Source: Candidatus Kaiserbacteria bacterium (GTDB lineage: Bacteria; Patescibacteriota; Minisyncoccia; Phycocordibacterales; Phycocordibacteraceae). Taken from it: a DNA stretch of 47,172 nt. The translations under genes were made by a program, and so were the position numbers. Below the pieces are notes generated by a model that saw only the letters and a program-made list of their open reading frames with translations, was not told the origin of the DNA and did no database searches. Positions within the stretch are counted from its first letter, which is position 1. Each line of letters begins with the position of its first letter. Shown here piece after piece: positions 1 through 6,668 of this stretch. Where the stretch lies: positions 1 to 47,172 of the forward strand of contig JARIGN010000028.1 in the NCBI GenBank assembly GCA_029288835.1. The letters are read 5' to 3'.

Positions 1-9
1 GCCTGGTGG

Positions 10-43
10 GTCTCGTGGGCTCGGAGATGTGTATAAGAGACAG
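10..43 (+). other. Sequencing adaptor (Nextera Read 2 transposase adaptor)
   Basis: Bases 10-43 match the 34-base Nextera Read 2 adaptor, ending in the 19-base transposon mosaic end AGATGTGTATAAGAGACAG at 25-43. This is library-construction sequence left on the contig end. Bases 1-9 are probably also artefactual, and biological sequence starts at about 44. Confidence 0.97.
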
Positions 44-114
44 CAGCTTTGCTGCGCGGTTTTCTTATCTCATCACCTTCCTCATCGGAGTCTTTACGTC
101 TTTCCTAAATGGGC

Positions 115-120
115 CATACT
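115..120 (+). promoter_or_regulatory. -10 box deciding the MazG-like gene start
   Basis: CATACT lies exactly six bases before the ATG at 127, the spacing seen at many other starts here. It favours the start at 127 over the in-frame ATG at 109, which lies upstream of this box. Confidence 0.5.
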
Positions 121-126
121 AGAGGT

Positions 127-432
127 ATGGAAGACTACCAAAAAGAAGTAGATGAATGGTTTAAGGAGCAGCACTGGGACTATTGGGAGCCGCTCGCTAT
201 CACCACACGCCTTTTTGAAGAGGGCGGAGAATTCGCCCGGCTAGTGAACCACGTCTATGGCCCCAAGAAAAAGAAGCTCGACGAGCACGTGCAGGATATG
301 GAAGAGGAGATTGGAGACATTATCTATACCCTTATATGCTTCGCTAACTCGCACGGCATTAATCTCGATGCTGCTATTCGCAAGAGTTTGGATAAGGTAG
401 TGACGCGCGATAAGGATCGTTTTACGAAATAG
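127..432 (+). CDS. MazG-like nucleotide pyrophosphohydrolase
   Basis: A 101-residue all-alpha NTP pyrophosphohydrolase of the MazG/dUTPase-like superfamily. These enzymes hydrolyse (d)NTPs to NMP and pyrophosphate, often for nucleotide-pool housecleaning. Two acidic metal-binding segments are visible: EEGGEF near residues 31-36 and EEEIGD near residues 60-65, the E-x-x-E / E-x-x-D pattern of the family. It is single-domain and cytosolic, with no signal peptide. The start at 127 is preferred because a -10-like CATACT sits six bases upstream; the alternative ATG at 109 would add six residues. It lies just inside the contig end, so upstream context is lost. Substrate is unknown. Confidence 0.8.
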   Translation: MEDYQKEVDEWFKEQHWDYWEPLAITTRLFEEGGEFARLVNHVYGPKKKKLDEHVQDMEEEIGDIIYTLICFANSHGINLDAAIRKSLDKVVTRDKDRFTK

Positions 433-441
433 TGCTATAGT
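433..441 (+). promoter_or_regulatory. Extended -10 promoter of the idi leader
   Basis: TGCTATAGT is an extended -10 element (TGn plus TATAGT) directly after the MazG-like stop codon. Transcription would begin near 448, giving idi a leader of about 100 bases, unlike most genes in this window. Confidence 0.6.
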
Positions 442-451
442 AAAAAGGAAC

Positions 452-510
452 TTGGCGCGAGCCAATGAAGCACCTGATGCTCCCAGACGATTCAGTTTCT
501 CCATGAATCG
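452..510 (+). promoter_or_regulatory. Structured 5' leader of idi (three consecutive hairpins)
   Basis: Three inverted repeats follow one another. TTGGC/GCCAA (452-456 with 461-465) closes a GCGA tetraloop. AGCA/TGCT (469-472 with 478-481) closes a CCTGA loop. CGATTCA/TGAATCG (488-494 with 504-510) closes a nine-base loop. All lie between the promoter at 433-441 and the idi start at 552. No known riboswitch class was recognised. A cis-regulatory RNA is an inference from position and pairing. Confidence 0.45.
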
Positions 511-551
511 GTTATACGGGTAGCGTAAATGCCTCGGCAATAGATAAGGCT

Positions 552-1061
552 ATGAATGACGAAGTCATTGTGGTAAATCGGCAGGATGAGCCGATTGGTT
601 TTCTTGATAAATTAGAAGCGCATAAGGTGGGTGTGCTGCATCGCGCACTATCAGTATTCATATTCCATCCAGATGGCAGACTGTTGCTCCAAAGGCGTGC
701 AGCAGGCAAGTACCATTCGGGAGGGTTGTGGTCCAATACCTGCTGCACGCATCCGCAGCCAGGTGAGTCAGTGCTGCGTGCAGGTAGCCGTAGGCTGCTT
801 GAGGAAATGGGTATTAAAGCGAGGCTTTCCGAAGCACATTCCTTTATCTATAGGACAGAGCTCCCGAACGGGCTCATTGAGCATGAATTTGACCACGTGC
901 TTGTAGGTACCAGTAAGGCGCATCCTAGTCCGGATCCAGAAGAAGTCTCGGAATGGAAATGGATAGAGCCCCAGGAACTGCTTCAGGACATGCAAGAAAA
1001 GCCAGAAAAATATACGTATTGGCTCACGGTCTGCATTAATGAAGTACTGCGCTCTGGGTAA
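552..1061 (+). CDS. idi: Isopentenyl-diphosphate delta-isomerase, type I
   Basis: Interconverts isopentenyl and dimethylallyl diphosphate, the two C5 units for isoprenoid synthesis. The 169-residue length fits bacterial type I Idi, a Nudix-fold metal enzyme. The family motif NTCCTHP at 62-68 carries the catalytic cysteine. The Nudix-like helix spans about 71-88 (GES...LLEEMGI). The second catalytic acid is Glu112 in EHEFDH. No other isoprenoid-precursor pathway gene lies in the window. Two genes downstream is a two-component system, followed by an isoprenoid-synthase-like gene, so isoprenoid metabolism may be a local theme. Expression may be controlled by the structured leader at 452-510. Confidence 0.93.
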   Translation: MNDEVIVVNRQDEPIGFLDKLEAHKVGVLHRALSVFIFHPDGRLLLQRRAAGKYHSGGLWSNTCCTHPQPGESVLRAGSRRLLEEMGIKARLSEAHSFIYRTELPNGLIEHEFDHVLVGTSKAHPSPDPEEVSEWKWIEPQELLQDMQEKPEKYTYWLTVCINEVLRSG

Positions 1062-1079
1062 GGGCAAGGAATAGTAGCG

Positions 1080-1085
1080 TATACT
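1080..1085 (+). promoter_or_regulatory. -10 box of the response regulator gene (leaderless)
   Basis: TATACT lies six bases before the GTG start at 1092, predicting transcription from the first base of the start codon. It supports GTG as the genuine start. Confidence 0.65.
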
Positions 1086-1091
1086 TGAGCT

Positions 1092-1748
1092 GTGAAAATA
1101 CTCCTCCTTGAGGATGATGCTGACGTGGTCAGTGTCTTAACAAAGCGACTTCCGTCGAATGGTTTTGTCGTAGATGTGGCTGGCACCGCCGCAGAAGGAA
1201 TTAAACTCGTCCAGCTGAATACCTATGCGCTTGTTCTTTTGGATGTGCACCTACCAGACGGCAGTTGCGATGCGGTGATGCGTGAATTAAAAATGCTTCC
1301 CACCGTGCCGCCCATTATCATGCTCACATCCGCCATCGAGGTGCCATCGCGCATTCGGTATTTGCGCGCCGGTGCCGATGACTATGTTCTGAAGCCTTTT
1401 GCGTTTGATGAATTAACCGCGCGTATGCGCGCAGTGCTTCGGCGTCCTGTCCACCTGGCACCGGAGGTTTTTATCATTGGCGATCTTGAAATAGTCATAA
1501 GTACCCAAAGCGTTCGGCGAAACAATAAGAAAATATATTTAACCCGAAAGGAATTTATGCTGCTTGAGCTGCTTCTTCAGAATCGGGGAAGTATTGTCTC
1601 TAAGGCGAGCATTCACGAGCAAGTGTGGAATTCAGAAGCAGACCTTATGTCGACGACACTTGAGACACACGTTTCAAATTTATGCAGAAAGCTCCATGCT
1701 CCCGAGCTCATAGAGACCGTGCATGCGCGCGGATACGTGATTCCCTAA
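1092..1748 (+). CDS. OmpR/PhoB-family response regulator
   Basis: A two-domain DNA-binding regulator of 218 residues. The receiver domain (1-~118) has the acidic pair Asp8/Asp9, the phospho-acceptor Asp51 (LLDVHLPDG), Thr79 and Lys101 (LKPF). The C-terminal winged helix (about 125-218) shows the YLTRKEFMLLELL and ETHVSNLCRKL segments typical of OmpR/PhoB. It starts with GTG, fixed by TATACT six bases upstream. The partner is probably the histidine kinase at 1970, although 221 bases and a possible small ORF separate them. Targets are unknown; neighbouring isoprenoid genes are candidates. Confidence 0.92.
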   Translation: MKILLLEDDADVVSVLTKRLPSNGFVVDVAGTAAEGIKLVQLNTYALVLLDVHLPDGSCDAVMRELKMLPTVPPIIMLTSAIEVPSRIRYLRAGADDYVLKPFAFDELTARMRAVLRRPVHLAPEVFIIGDLEIVISTQSVRRNNKKIYLTRKEFMLLELLLQNRGSIVSKASIHEQVWNSEADLMSTTLETHVSNLCRKLHAPELIETVHARGYVIP

Positions 1749-1801
1749 AACTAGTGTATGCTTGAGACTGGTCGAGATTAGTAGTAATCATCAAAAAATA
1801 T

Positions 1802-1912
1802 ATGGCAACACTCATTGCACGTGTCCTTTGCGACAAGAGTGCCCGAAATGCAGCGACACTTTCGGCACTCATCGCGCATGCGGACCACACGATGCTCCCT
1901 TGGTGCGGATAG
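1802..1912 (+). CDS. Possible 36-residue small protein
   Basis: A short ORF with an ATG start fills part of the gap between the response regulator and the histidine kinase. The product begins MATLIARVLCDKSAR and is neither membrane-spanning nor recognised. There is no clear Shine-Dalgarno site and no -10 box at leaderless spacing, so translation is uncertain. It is listed because it occupies an otherwise unexplained 221-base gap inside a likely co-regulated pair. Confidence 0.25.
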   Translation: MATLIARVLCDKSARNAATLSALIAHADHTMLPWCG

Positions 1913-1924
1913 TGCGTATTTAGA

Positions 1925-1937
1925 GGCACCTGATGCC
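1925..1937 (+). promoter_or_regulatory. CCTGA-loop hairpin upstream of the histidine kinase
   Basis: GGCA/TGCC encloses a CCTGA loop 32 bases before the kinase start. The idi leader carries AGCA-CCTGA-TGCT, identical in the 11 inner bases and with a compensatory outer pair. It could be an RNA hairpin or a DNA inverted repeat bound by the nearby regulator. Confidence 0.35.
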
Positions 1938-1969
1938 CATACCTTCTGAACGCTGAATTCCTTTCACTC

Positions 1970-3412
1970 GTGAAAACCCTTTACCACTTTTTACAAAACC
2001 GTTTATTACCAAAATCCACCGACGAAGATAGCCGTCGCCGTGAATTTATCGTCAATATTATTCTTGCTGTTTTTATACTTTTGCTCGGCACAGCTTCTTT
2101 GCTGAATCTCTATGATTCTTTCATAGACGATGCAAAGGTATATGCACAAGACGCACTCTCACTCTGGCTTGTTATTGCAATATTCTTTGTATTTGTTGGG
2201 TTTTACGTACTCTCCCGTATGGGTCACTTTAAAATCGCCTCCTATGCCTGCATAGTCTCGGTGTATTTACTCGCGACGTATCTAACCTATCGATGGGGTG
2301 TTGATCTACCGACCGGAATTCTTTTTTATGTCCTTACGATTGTCATTGCTGGCATTTTAATTGATACCAGCTTTGCCTTTGTCATTACCACCCTTTGCGC
2401 TTTTACTATCCTACTCTTTGGTTACTTCCAATATGGGCAGCTCATGATCGTGGATCACGCGTGGAAGCAGGAGGCGTGGTCTATTGCAGATAGCATCATG
2501 ATTGTCTTAATTTATACGGTCATCGTTACCGTCTCCTGGCTTTCAAATCGGGAAATTGAGCGCTCCTTGCGACGCGCACGCCGTTCAGAAGCCGAGCTTC
2601 GCGAGGAGCGCGATCTGCTCGAGGTGCGTGTGCAGGAGCGCACGGAGGAATTGAAAAGGGCAGAGTTAGAGCGCATGAGCCAGGCATATCGCTTCGTGGA
2701 GTTTGGGAGAATTGCAGGAGGAATCTTCCACGACCTGGTTAATCCGCTTACCGCACTTTCTCTTAATATCGAAAGTATCGCTGCTTCGCATAATACCCAT
2801 GAAGCACAGCTTGGCGGAGACCTCGCCGAAGACGTTGCACGGGCACGTACTGCCACGACGCACATGCGTGGTCTCATGGAGTCAATGCGTCGCCATATTG
2901 CCCAGGAAGGGCATTCTGAAATTTTCTCGCTATCTGAAACTATCCGTGATGTTGTGCAAACTCTGAAGACGTATGCGCAAGATCATGCAGTGGTGCTTTC
3001 TGTTGAAGTAGAGGAAGGAGTTACTACCATGGGCGACCGTGTTGCGTTTACGCAGGTGCTCACTAATCTTCTTTCTAACGCCATAGAATCATTTCCTGAA
3101 GTGATGGAGTCGCGCGAACATAGCGAGCGCAATGTATATATTTCACTTACGAAAGAAGGAGAGCAGATACAAGTAACGGTGAGAGACACTGGTCCGGGGA
3201 TTTCGGAAGAGGATCAGGCGCACATCTTTGATCCGTTCTTTAGCACTAAAGGATATAGCCACGGATTAGGTATTGGTCTTTCGGTAACGAAACGCATTGT
3301 TGAAAAAGAGTTTTCAGGGACTCTTACGCTTTCAAGCGATGTTGGAAAGGGAACCACTTTTACGATATACTTTCCTCAACGAGAACCTCCTTTGAGTTCC
3401 CTTAGTCATTAG
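1970..3412 (+). CDS. Membrane sensor histidine kinase
   Basis: A 480-residue sensor kinase. About six transmembrane segments occupy residues 27-190, with short external loops and no large extracellular sensor. A charged coiled linker (195-240) leads to the HisKA domain with phospho-acceptor His254 in FHDLVNPL. The ATPase domain has the N box (LTNLLSNAIE, ~364-373), G1 (DTGPGI, ~406-411), F box (FDPFFSTK, ~420-427) and G2 (GLGIGLSV, ~432-439). GTG is the only reasonable start, because an in-frame stop lies at 1931-1933. The likely partner is the regulator at 1092. The sensed signal is unknown; the membrane domain suggests an intramembrane or lipid-borne cue. Confidence 0.9.
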   Translation: MKTLYHFLQNRLLPKSTDEDSRRREFIVNIILAVFILLLGTASLLNLYDSFIDDAKVYAQDALSLWLVIAIFFVFVGFYVLSRMGHFKIASYACIVSVYLLATYLTYRWGVDLPTGILFYVLTIVIAGILIDTSFAFVITTLCAFTILLFGYFQYGQLMIVDHAWKQEAWSIADSIMIVLIYTVIVTVSWLSNREIERSLRRARRSEAELREERDLLEVRVQERTEELKRAELERMSQAYRFVEFGRIAGGIFHDLVNPLTALSLNIESIAASHNTHEAQLGGDLAEDVARARTATTHMRGLMESMRRHIAQEGHSEIFSLSETIRDVVQTLKTYAQDHAVVLSVEVEEGVTTMGDRVAFTQVLTNLLSNAIESFPEVMESREHSERNVYISLTKEGEQIQVTVRDTGPGISEEDQAHIFDPFFSTKGYSHGLGIGLSVTKRIVEKEFSGTLTLSSDVGKGTTFTIYFPQREPPLSSLSH

Positions 3413-3421
3413 AGAACTCAT

Positions 3422-4840
3422 ATGCAACCAATCCATTTCACGCAGATGCTGCGTGCGTATACCGCAGTGCTTATTTCTGGAAATTCACTACCTGCAGAGG
3501 CAGTATCCCAAGTACTTATCATGCTCCTTACCCTTGAAGCAAAGGAAGGCGGTCCCTACACTACGGGTACCGAAGGCGAAATAGATTTTGGGATGAATCT
3601 TGCCATTGCACTCTTTCTTTCTGCACATGAAATAACCTTGCCAAACCTTAGTGCTTATATCGATGATTGTCTTAATAAAAACAGAGCTACTTCGGAATGC
3701 GTGAGCGACGAGGAATTAGCAGCCGATATTCAGGAATATAGAAGGCACGCTCCCATACGTTCAGAAAGTCTGATTGGCTCCCATAAAAGTCAGCTGCTAG
3801 CTGAACCCATGCACGCAATAGCTGACTCTCATGAGGAAAGGCTTTTTCAAAATATTTACCATACAGCTCATAATTACTTTGCTCATACCAATCCGGAATT
3901 CAATCGTGGGGCAAACTTCATGATTAGAAGAGTCCTTAACGGGAGTTTAGGGAAGCAAATTGCACTTATGTCCTTATATGTTCGGGATGCCTTAGCAGAA
4001 AGAGGAGAAAAGGTGGTAGACGAATTTGTAATCCAGCTTGGTGTTGCAAATACCTTCTTCTGGGCAGCTTCGCTTGTCTACGATGATTTTTGGGATGAGG
4101 ATGAAGGGGCAAACCCTGCATTGCTACCGGTTGCGAATGCGTTTATGCGACAGTATGTCGATCGGTTTAGTACCTTGTTACCCGAGAAGGGTCTGCGAGA
4201 GTATTTCCATTCCCTGATGGGCCAGCTTGAGAATGCAAATGCCTGGGAGATCGAGAACTGTAGAACAAAGGTAGAAGGTGAGTTGCTTGCCATACCGGTA
4301 AAGCTTCCCGAGTACGGGGACTACCGAATGAAGTTTTATCCTGCGAGTGGCCATTGCCTAGGACCGGTGGCTGTTATGCTTTCCTGTGAGTATGAAATAG
4401 AGTCGAAAGAGACGCAGGCACTCATAGGATATATGCGCGAATACCTAATTGCCATGCAGCTCAATGATGATGCGCATGACTGGAAAGAAGACCTAGAGCG
4501 CGGCCATCTTAGTACTGCAGTAGTGGAGCTTTTATCTGCATGGAAGATACAACATCCAGAATCAAATGAAATAAATCTGGTGGACGACATGCCAGAACTT
4601 GAAGAGCTATTCTGGTTTACCGTTTTAGAACCGCTTTGCGAAAAGATTCTCGCTCATTCCGCACGGTCACGAGGGAACCTTTCAAGCATAGGATTTGCGG
4701 GAAATATAGAAACTCTCGAAAAATATATAAAGAGAAATGAGAATGCAGCTCACAAAGCGCTTGCGGAGATAGAGCTCAGTAAGAGTCTTCTTAATGCTAT
4801 GAGTTATCCACAGGTGAGAGGAATTCTTTCAAAAACTTAA
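3422..4840 (+). CDS. Class I isoprenoid synthase-like protein with extra N-terminal helical domain
   Basis: A 472-residue helical protein. The C-terminal part has two aspartate-rich motifs at trans-prenyltransferase/terpene-synthase spacing: DDFWDED at 221-227 and NDDAHDWKED at 348-357. They probably bind Mg2+ and a prenyl diphosphate. The N-terminal ~130 residues contain EGGPY (42-46) followed by DFGMNLAIALFL, reminiscent of one repeat of the alpha-toroid of squalene cyclases and prenyltransferases; this is weaker evidence. It starts nine bases after the kinase stop with no promoter seen, so it is probably co-transcribed. Product chain length or cyclisation cannot be told. It could also be an inactive regulatory homologue. 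Confidence 0.7.
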   Translation: MQPIHFTQMLRAYTAVLISGNSLPAEAVSQVLIMLLTLEAKEGGPYTTGTEGEIDFGMNLAIALFLSAHEITLPNLSAYIDDCLNKNRATSECVSDEELAADIQEYRRHAPIRSESLIGSHKSQLLAEPMHAIADSHEERLFQNIYHTAHNYFAHTNPEFNRGANFMIRRVLNGSLGKQIALMSLYVRDALAERGEKVVDEFVIQLGVANTFFWAASLVYDDFWDEDEGANPALLPVANAFMRQYVDRFSTLLPEKGLREYFHSLMGQLENANAWEIENCRTKVEGELLAIPVKLPEYGDYRMKFYPASGHCLGPVAVMLSCEYEIESKETQALIGYMREYLIAMQLNDDAHDWKEDLERGHLSTAVVELLSAWKIQHPESNEINLVDDMPELEELFWFTVLEPLCEKILAHSARSRGNLSSIGFAGNIETLEKYIKRNENAAHKALAEIELSKSLLNAMSYPQVRGILSKT

Positions 4841-4875
4841 AGAATATTTAAACTCTGTTTTTGCATGATAAAGAT

Positions 4876-4888
4876 ATCCCCTGAGGAT
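4876..4888 (+). promoter_or_regulatory. CCTGA-loop hairpin / ribosome binding site of the Com-PAS gene
   Basis: ATCC/GGAT encloses CCTGA immediately before the ATG at 4894. It is a third hairpin with the same loop as at 469-481 and 1925-1937. The 3' arm includes GAGGAT, the likely Shine-Dalgarno site, so folding would mask ribosome binding. The stem is only four pairs and may be coincidental. Confidence 0.3.
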
Positions 4889-4893
4889 CTGTC

Positions 4894-5265
4894 ATGCACA
4901 CACTTCCATTTGTTGAATATCGCTGCAGCTGCGGCCGCCTGCTCTTTAAGGGGTTAGTTCTTTCGGGTCATGTGGAGGTGAAATGTAAACGATGCAGTGA
5001 AGTAGTTCTTTTTGACCAGCCTAGAGATGGTTTGGAATGTAAGGAAGAAGGTACAGAATATGCTCTTTTAGTCGGAACACACGGATATATACAAGACGCA
5101 TCCGCCTCTGCACTGGACATTCTTGGGTATAGTCGGGAATCGCTTCGTACCATGACGCTTCACGATATCCCTGCCTTGGAGAAAGACTCCTCATCGGTAA
5201 CGCATCTTACGACACCTACGCCTCTTGCTGTGCATGTATTTCGCTCGAGGAATGCACGTTCTTAA
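4894..5265 (+). CDS. Com-like zinc finger fused to a PAS-like segment
   Basis: A 123-residue protein of unknown role. Residues 9-40 resemble the phage Mu Com zinc finger: CSCGRLL, then a glycine-rich turn, then VEVKCKRC, giving a four-cysteine Zn site. Residues ~54-90 resemble the start of a PAS sensor domain (YALLVGTHGYI...ALDILGYS), but the chain ends before a full PAS core. Com proteins bind RNA or DNA, so a nucleic-acid-binding finger with a partial sensor domain is plausible. The start is fixed by GAGGAT upstream. It lies between the isoprenoid-like gene and the glycosidase. A late frameshift truncating PAS cannot be excluded. Confidence 0.6.
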   Translation: MHTLPFVEYRCSCGRLLFKGLVLSGHVEVKCKRCSEVVLFDQPRDGLECKEEGTEYALLVGTHGYIQDASASALDILGYSRESLRTMTLHDIPALEKDSSSVTHLTTPTPLAVHVFRSRNARS

Positions 5266-5273
5266 AGACACGG

Positions 5274-5279
5274 TATAGT
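5274..5279 (+). promoter_or_regulatory. -10 box deciding the glycosidase start
   Basis: TATAGT ends six bases before the ATG at 5286. The in-frame GTG codons at 5280 and 5283 lie too close to the box to be used as starts. Confidence 0.55.
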
Positions 5280-5285
5280 GTGGTG

Positions 5286-6584
5286 ATGCTCAATCGTGAA
5301 GCGCTCTGGGATATAGGAATGAAAGCAATTCAAACGCTTGAAGTTGATCGCGGCATTCTAGCGTCAGGCAAAGAAGAGCTTTATGGATGTATATTTGGAC
5401 GTGACTCATTGATAACCAGCCTTTTGCTCTTAGAGACATACAAAAAGACAAAAGATGCCTACCTGCTTTCGCTCGTGCGTAAGATTCTGCTTAATTTGGC
5501 GAAGCTTCAGGGCCGTGAAGAGCAACCGCAAAGTGGCGAGGAGCCGGGAAAAATTATTCATGAGTTTCGTCCCGATAATCATGCACATCTTACCCAAAGC
5601 CTTGAGCATCCTTGGTATGTCTATCCCGATGGAGTCATGCGTAGCTATGACACGGTTGATGCGACTCCTTTATTCCTTATGGCAGTGCATGAATACCAGA
5701 TGGTTAGCCACGATTCAGAAATTGTGCCGCTGCTTGAGGCAAATATCTATGACGCGCTCCGGTGGATACTTTCTACCCTCCAGAAAAATGAGTTTGGTCT
5801 ACTGTCATATGGAATTCATCCTGATCGAACTCATGGCGGCTTAAATGTCCAAAGCTGGATGGATAGTGGAGAGTCTGTGTTCTTTGAGGAGTCTGATAGC
5901 AAAGAAGGTCATCGAGGAAAGGAAAGTGAACGGCCGGCCTACCCGTTGGCGCCTATTGAGGTACAGGCATACGCCTATGCGGCATTATCGAAATGGGGTA
6001 CGTTTCTGCGCGATAGGTATCCTGAGTTTGCACGTCAAATGCTTGCTCGTGCCGCAGCGCTCAAGGATTCATTCGCTACTTATTTTGAAAGCAGCTTTCC
6101 GTTCGCCGTAGAAGGAAAGGGAAGACCGCTCGCCGCAGTGCGTTCAAGTATGGGTCACTGTGTGTGGGCAGGAGAGTATGATGAGGAAACAAACCAATTC
6201 ATCTCCATACTAGCGACTGAATCGGTACGAAAAGTGGTTGAGAGGCTTATAGAGCCCGATATGTTTGTTCCTGATGCAGGTATACGCACATTGAGCACGA
6301 GCTCTCCATATTTCGAGGCAAACAGCTACCATAATGGTTCAATATGGCCGCATGACACGGCGCTCATTGCGCTAGGATTTGAGCGTGCAGGATACCATGA
6401 TGAAGCGTGTAAGGTACGAGATGCGCTCTTGCGGGCATACACATACTTCGGTACACCACTGGAGCTTTTTATCTATGACCCTATATCGGGAATAGGAGAA
6501 TATAGGAGCAAAGCGGGGCAAGGTGCCTGTAGAACGCAGGCATGGAGTGCTGCGGCGCTTTTAGCAATGCTCACCCTCCCGTAA
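5286..6584 (+). CDS. Glycogen-debranching-type (amylo-alpha-1,6-glucosidase-like) glycosidase
   Basis: A 432-residue (alpha/alpha)6-barrel enzyme of the clan that includes glycogen debranching enzymes and GH63/GH15. Visible segments are GCIFGRDSLI near residue 40, PDGVMRSYDTVDATPLF near 115-130, QSWMDSGES near 190 with a likely catalytic acid, APIEVQAYAYAAL near 225, and WPHDTALIALGF near 355. These match the debranching-enzyme C-terminal catalytic domain. There is no signal peptide, so it is probably cytosolic and acts on stored or imported alpha-glucans. It has its own leaderless-type promoter. The exact linkage cut is not determined. Confidence 0.82.
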   Translation: MLNREALWDIGMKAIQTLEVDRGILASGKEELYGCIFGRDSLITSLLLLETYKKTKDAYLLSLVRKILLNLAKLQGREEQPQSGEEPGKIIHEFRPDNHAHLTQSLEHPWYVYPDGVMRSYDTVDATPLFLMAVHEYQMVSHDSEIVPLLEANIYDALRWILSTLQKNEFGLLSYGIHPDRTHGGLNVQSWMDSGESVFFEESDSKEGHRGKESERPAYPLAPIEVQAYAYAALSKWGTFLRDRYPEFARQMLARAAALKDSFATYFESSFPFAVEGKGRPLAAVRSSMGHCVWAGEYDEETNQFISILATESVRKVVERLIEPDMFVPDAGIRTLSTSSPYFEANSYHNGSIWPHDTALIALGFERAGYHDEACKVRDALLRAYTYFGTPLELFIYDPISGIGEYRSKAGQGACRTQAWSAAALLAMLTLP

Positions 6585-6668
6585 TTCTTATCCCCACACA
6601 AGATAGGTGGGGAAGTATAGACTGCTAAATACTTCGTATACTACGTATATAGTACCTTAACCATTAGT

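Noticed and set aside
469-482. Resemblance of CACCTGATG to the TPP riboswitch core
   Set aside because: The conserved CTGAGA element and the GCG-AGGGA 3' segment of TPP riboswitches are missing.
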